Positions 7,102 to 9,665 of a DNA stretch of 9,665 nucleotides are shown one piece after another. Numbering within the stretch: position 1 is the stretch's first letter; each line of letters begins with the position of its first letter. Made by a program: the position numbers and the translations under genes. The notes beneath the pieces are model-generated. The model ran no database searches. It was not told where the DNA came from and was given only the letters and a program-made list of their open reading frames with translations. The DNA is taken from assembly GCA_051881355.1 (NCBI GenBank), contig JBJEPS010000083.1:1-9665 (forward strand), in the 5' to 3' direction. Source of the stretch: Fimenecus sp051881355 (GTDB lineage: Bacteria > Bacillota > Clostridia > Oscillospirales > Acutalibacteraceae).

Positions 7102-8523
7102 TCAGCTTTCACCCGCACGGGAAGCGTCAAGCGCCGTATGCAGTTTTTCAAGCTCTTTTTTCGACAGCTTATAGCCGAAGAAAAGAAGTACAAACAGGAC
7201 GGTTAAAATGATGGCAGGAACGAGGGTGGAAATGCCGTAAAGCTTTTCGACAACCTCTGCGGGCTGAGAAGCCAATTTGCCGTCATAGCCGATGATGCCG
7301 AGAATGGCGGGCACGCCCGCACCTGCGGCGGTTTGTCCGAGTTTTCTCGCGAACGAATAGAACGAATATGCGGTGCTTTCCTCGCGTCTACCGGAAAGCA
7401 ATTCGTGGTAGTCGATAACATCCATCACCATTGCCCAGATTTCAAGTACAAGGAAAGTCTGCCCTGCGCCTGAAAGGAAGGTCATGACAAGGAACAGATA
7501 GGGATTTTGCGAAAGGGCGGTGAAGCCCAAAAGGTACATCACGATGTTGACAACCGCCGCAAAACCGATGCCCACGGCGCAGATTTCCTTTTTGCCGAAT
7601 TTGCGGATAAGCTTTCCCATCACCGGCAAAAACATCGCCATCGGGAGGTATGTGCAAATGGTAACAATGCTGTAAAGACCTGGCTTTGCATAAAAATTCT
7701 TAAACAGATAGTTATACACCGTTTGGGTATACATCTGGAAGCAAATCAAAAGCATGGACACGCCGCATAGCGCCAAAAACGGCTTGTTTTTTAACAGCAA
7801 GCGCATGCTTTTGAAAAGATTATATTTATTTTCCGTCTGCTTTGCCGAAACGGTTACGCGCTCTTTGGTCAGTTTAAAATGGGCAAAAAATGTGACAAGC
7901 GTTAAAACAGAAAGGCAAGCAACGGCAATACTTAATTTGCCGCCGTCAAGCACCTTTACCGCACTGCCATCTGCGGCGGTAACGGTAGAATACACCAAAA
8001 GCGGCAACAGAATTTGCGCAGGCAAACCGCCTACACCTGCACCCACAGACCGCCACATAGACAAAGACGAACGCTCGATTTCGTCGTCGGTAATGACGGA
8101 AGCCAGCGAGCCGTAGGGAATGTTAACGCCTGTGTACATCATACCGTAGAAAATGTAAGTAATGTACGCGTAAATCAAATACTGTTTTTCGGTAAGTCCG
8201 GGGATTTTGAAAAACATTAAAAATGCCGAAATCGCCAGCGGCACGGACGCCGCGAGGATATACGGACGAAATCTGCCGTGCTTTGTGGGGCGGCGGGAAT
8301 CGATAAACGCACCCCACATCGGGTCATTGACCGCGTCCCAAATACGCGCAACCAACATCAGTACCGTGATAGATGCGGTGGCGAGCCCCAAGACATCGGT
8401 GTAAAACATGGTCAAAAAAGAATTGACCAGCGAAAAGGTTAAAATTCCGCCCATATCGCCGAGGGCATAGCCGAAACGGTCCACCGCCTTTATGCCGTGG
8501 GTTTTCTGTGCTTTTTCCATCAT
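7102..8523 (-). CDS. GPH-family (MelB/XynP-type) sugar:cation symporter, second of two
   Basis: This 473-residue protein has about twelve membrane helices and belongs to the same symporter family as the transporter at 2908-4398, though it is clearly a different subtype. It shows FGYALGDMGG in helix 1, FYTDVLGL, and ARIWDAVNDPMWGAFID, where D63 and D67 match the MelB cation-site aspartates. It then has HGRFRPYIL and MDVIDYHELLSGRREES (367-383). At the place of the conserved lysine in the last motif it has L376, which is unusual. It should import oligosaccharides for the flanking cytoplasmic GH31 and GH43 enzymes. The ATG overlaps the GH31 stop in an ATGA, with AAAGGAGG inside the GH31 end. A second ATG follows at once (8520-8518) and is better spaced from that site (7 bases versus 4), so the true protein may be one residue shorter. 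Confidence 0.93.
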   Translation of the reverse strand: MMEKAQKTHGIKAVDRFGYALGDMGGILTFSLVNSFLTMFYTDVLGLATASITVLMLVARIWDAVNDPMWGAFIDSRRPTKHGRFRPYILAASVPLAISAFLMFFKIPGLTEKQYLIYAYITYIFYGMMYTGVNIPYGSLASVITDDEIERSSLSMWRSVGAGVGGLPAQILLPLLVYSTVTAADGSAVKVLDGGKLSIAVACLSVLTLVTFFAHFKLTKERVTVSAKQTENKYNLFKSMRLLLKNKPFLALCGVSMLLICFQMYTQTVYNYLFKNFYAKPGLYSIVTICTYLPMAMFLPVMGKLIRKFGKKEICAVGIGFAAVVNIVMYLLGFTALSQNPYLFLVMTFLSGAGQTFLVLEIWAMVMDVIDYHELLSGRREESTAYSFYSFARKLGQTAAGAGVPAILGIIGYDGKLASQPAEVVEKLYGISTLVPAIILTVLFVLLFFGYKLSKKELEKLHTALDASRAGES

Positions 8524-9665
8524 TTTTCCTCCTTTATTACCGTAAGCGTTCTGCTGTCACCTTCGCAAAGGCAAATACAGGGCGTAAAGGGCATATCCCC
8601 TGTGTTTTGATAGGACACCGTAACGGTGTTTTCCGTGCATTGCACCGTAAAATGCAGATGCACGCAGTTGTTGTCTTGATAGGCGAAGGTTTCGCCGTCA
8701 TCGGTAAAGAATTCACTTTCAAATTCGCCGTTTATGACGGGATAAACGGTAAACACCGTTTCGCCCTCGTCGGTGGGGAGAATACTCCCGCACCGCACGA
8801 AATACGGCATTTTATCTGTCGGCAAAATCGGCAGTGAAACGCTTTGTCCGCCTGCATACACCTTGCCGTCCAGATACCAATTTTCCCCTTTCGGCAAATA
8901 GGCGGTGACAGTGGTTTGCCCCTCGTCAAAGGCGAAATACACCAAAATATCTCTGCCCACAAGCATACCGTCGTTTTGTTTGTAAAGTTCTTTGTCGTCA
9001 TAGTACAAAAGCGGCGGCGCATTTAGGGGGATTTCGTGTTCCACGGCGTTGTACGCGCAGGAATAGAGATACGGAATCAATTTTTTGCGCTGACAAAACA
9101 GCGCTTGCACCGAGGGCATAATATCGGGATAACTCCAAGGCATCGTAGCCGAGCCGTCCGCATTCCAACTGTGGACGGTAAAGCGCGGCTCAAAAATACC
9201 GTGCTGTAACCAGCGCAAAAGCAGTTCGCGGGAGGGCATATCCCCGTGAAAGCCGCCCAAATCGTGCCCGTAACAATACAATCCTGACATAGACAAGGTC
9301 AGCCCTATATTATGGCAATACCGCAAATCGGCAAAGTCGGTGCGGTTATCCCCTGACCAGGTTTGCGCCAAACGCCGCACCGCAATATTGCCGCTTCGGG
9401 TGGAAAGGAACGGTCGCAGGTGCGGATTTTTCTTTCTTTGTGCGCTGTAAGACGCGGCAACCATTAAATATGTAAGTATCGGGCGAATACGGCTTGCCTG
9501 TACTTTTTCGCCGCCGAATCCGCAGGCAACGGCATCGCAGTCCCGAATATCAAATTCGTTGTTGTCATTCCAAGTGGCGATAACACCTAAATCCAACAAG
9601 GTTTCTGTGACCTTTTCCGCCCAAAACGCAAAAGCGTCAGGATTTGTAAAATCAAGGTAACTGCC
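8520..9665 (-). CDS. GH31 alpha-glycosidase, C-terminal half (partial, 5' end beyond right edge)
   Basis: The frame is open through the right edge, giving 381 visible residues; an internal TTG at 9599 is not the start, because GSYLDFTNPDA and following family sequence precede it. GH31 enzymes are retaining exo-acting alpha-glycosidases (alpha-glucosidase, alpha-xylosidase and others). Counting from the first visible residue, the nucleophile is D34 in ATWNDNNEF and the acid/base is D106 in TWSGDNRTDF. GHDLGGF (D135) and PRFTVHSWN (H165) line the active site. After the barrel come the usual C-terminal beta-domains, with LVGRDILVYF and FTDDGETFAYQ. The nucleophile motif is W-N-D-N-N-E, unlike the W-T-D-F-G-E form of alpha-xylosidases, so I lean to an alpha-glucosidase-like or other specificity. 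The C-terminus has no anchor. It is the first visible gene of the right-hand unit; its promoter is outside the window. Confidence 0.92.
   Translation of the reverse strand, partial: GSYLDFTNPDAFAFWAEKVTETLLDLGVIATWNDNNEFDIRDCDAVACGFGGEKVQASRIRPILTYLMVAASYSAQRKKNPHLRPFLSTRSGNIAVRRLAQTWSGDNRTDFADLRYCHNIGLTLSMSGLYCYGHDLGGFHGDMPSRELLLRWLQHGIFEPRFTVHSWNADGSATMPWSYPDIMPSVQALFCQRKKLIPYLYSCAYNAVEHEIPLNAPPLLYYDDKELYKQNDGMLVGRDILVYFAFDEGQTTVTAYLPKGENWYLDGKVYAGGQSVSLPILPTDKMPYFVRCGSILPTDEGETVFTVYPVINGEFESEFFTDDGETFAYQDNNCVHLHFTVQCTENTVTVSYQNTGDMPFTPCICLCEGDSRTLTVIKEEK
8528..8535 (-). promoter_or_regulatory. Ribosome binding site within the end of the GH31 gene
   Basis: The minus strand reads AAAGGAGG inside the final codons of GH31, ahead of the tandem ATGATG start of the transporter. 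It is a near-perfect Shine-Dalgarno sequence. Together with the four-base stop/start overlap, it implies translational coupling of the two genes. Confidence 0.75.

Noticed and set aside
2908..8523. The two transporters as a recent duplication
   Set aside because: They share the WDAVNDP signature and fold but differ through most of their length, including helix 1 and the helix-XI region motif, so they are old paralogues.
8520..9599. Start of the GH31 gene at TTG 9599
   Set aside because: The same frame continues to the right edge with GSYLDFTNPDA and following family sequence, so the TTG is an internal leucine codon.
1..9665. CRISPR array, tRNA/rRNA, insertion sequence, attachment site or tandem repeats
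   Set aside because: No repeated units, transposase motifs or RNA-gene-like segments were found; coding density is very high and all on one strand.

Overview
The window looks like part of a carbohydrate-utilisation locus from a low-to-mid GC Firmicute, probably a gut-type member of the Clostridia (Oscillospirales/Ruminococcaceae is my best guess). The support is indirect. There are strong Shine-Dalgarno sequences (AAGGAGG, GGGGAG), TTG start codons, Na+/H+-coupled GPH-family sugar transporters instead of SusCD pairs, a cre-like catabolite site, and a GH3 enzyme with the swapped domain order known from Ruminococcus and Butyrivibrio. No taxonomic marker is present. All seven recognisable genes lie on the minus strand, so the locus reads from right to left, and both ends are cut by the window.

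The right-hand transcription unit, in order of transcription, has four genes. (1) The C-terminal half of a GH31 alpha-glycosidase (8520-9665, start beyond the right edge) comes first. (2) A GPH/MelB-type sugar:cation symporter (7102-8523) follows, overlapping the GH31 stop by 4 bases (ATGA). (3) Next is a cytoplasmic GH43 enzyme with a C-terminal CBM6-like domain (5584-~7026). (4) Last is a second, short GH43 enzyme with an N-terminal membrane anchor (4533-5549). A clear intrinsic terminator at about 4482-4519 ends this unit.

The left-hand unit starts at a plausible extended -10 promoter (4455-4483). It has a short leader with a hairpin directly ahead of a strong ribosome binding site. It encodes a second GPH-type transporter starting with TTG (2908-4398), an inverted-domain GH3 beta-glycosidase (441-2882) and a Nudix hydrolase (1-383, 3' end beyond the left edge). 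A 14-base sequence that fits the CcpA cre consensus exactly lies inside the GH3 gene, 24-37 bases after its start codon.

Taken together, the anchored GH43 would act outside the cell. The two symporters would import oligosaccharides, and the cytoplasmic GH31, GH43-CBM6 and GH3 would break alpha-linked, side-chain and beta-linked sugars down to monosaccharides. A hemicellulose or mixed plant glycan (arabinoxylan-like or similar) is the likely class of substrate, but the sequence does not fix it. No regulator, tRNA, rRNA, CRISPR array, transposase or integration site was seen. No gene-free stretch exceeds about 135 bases.
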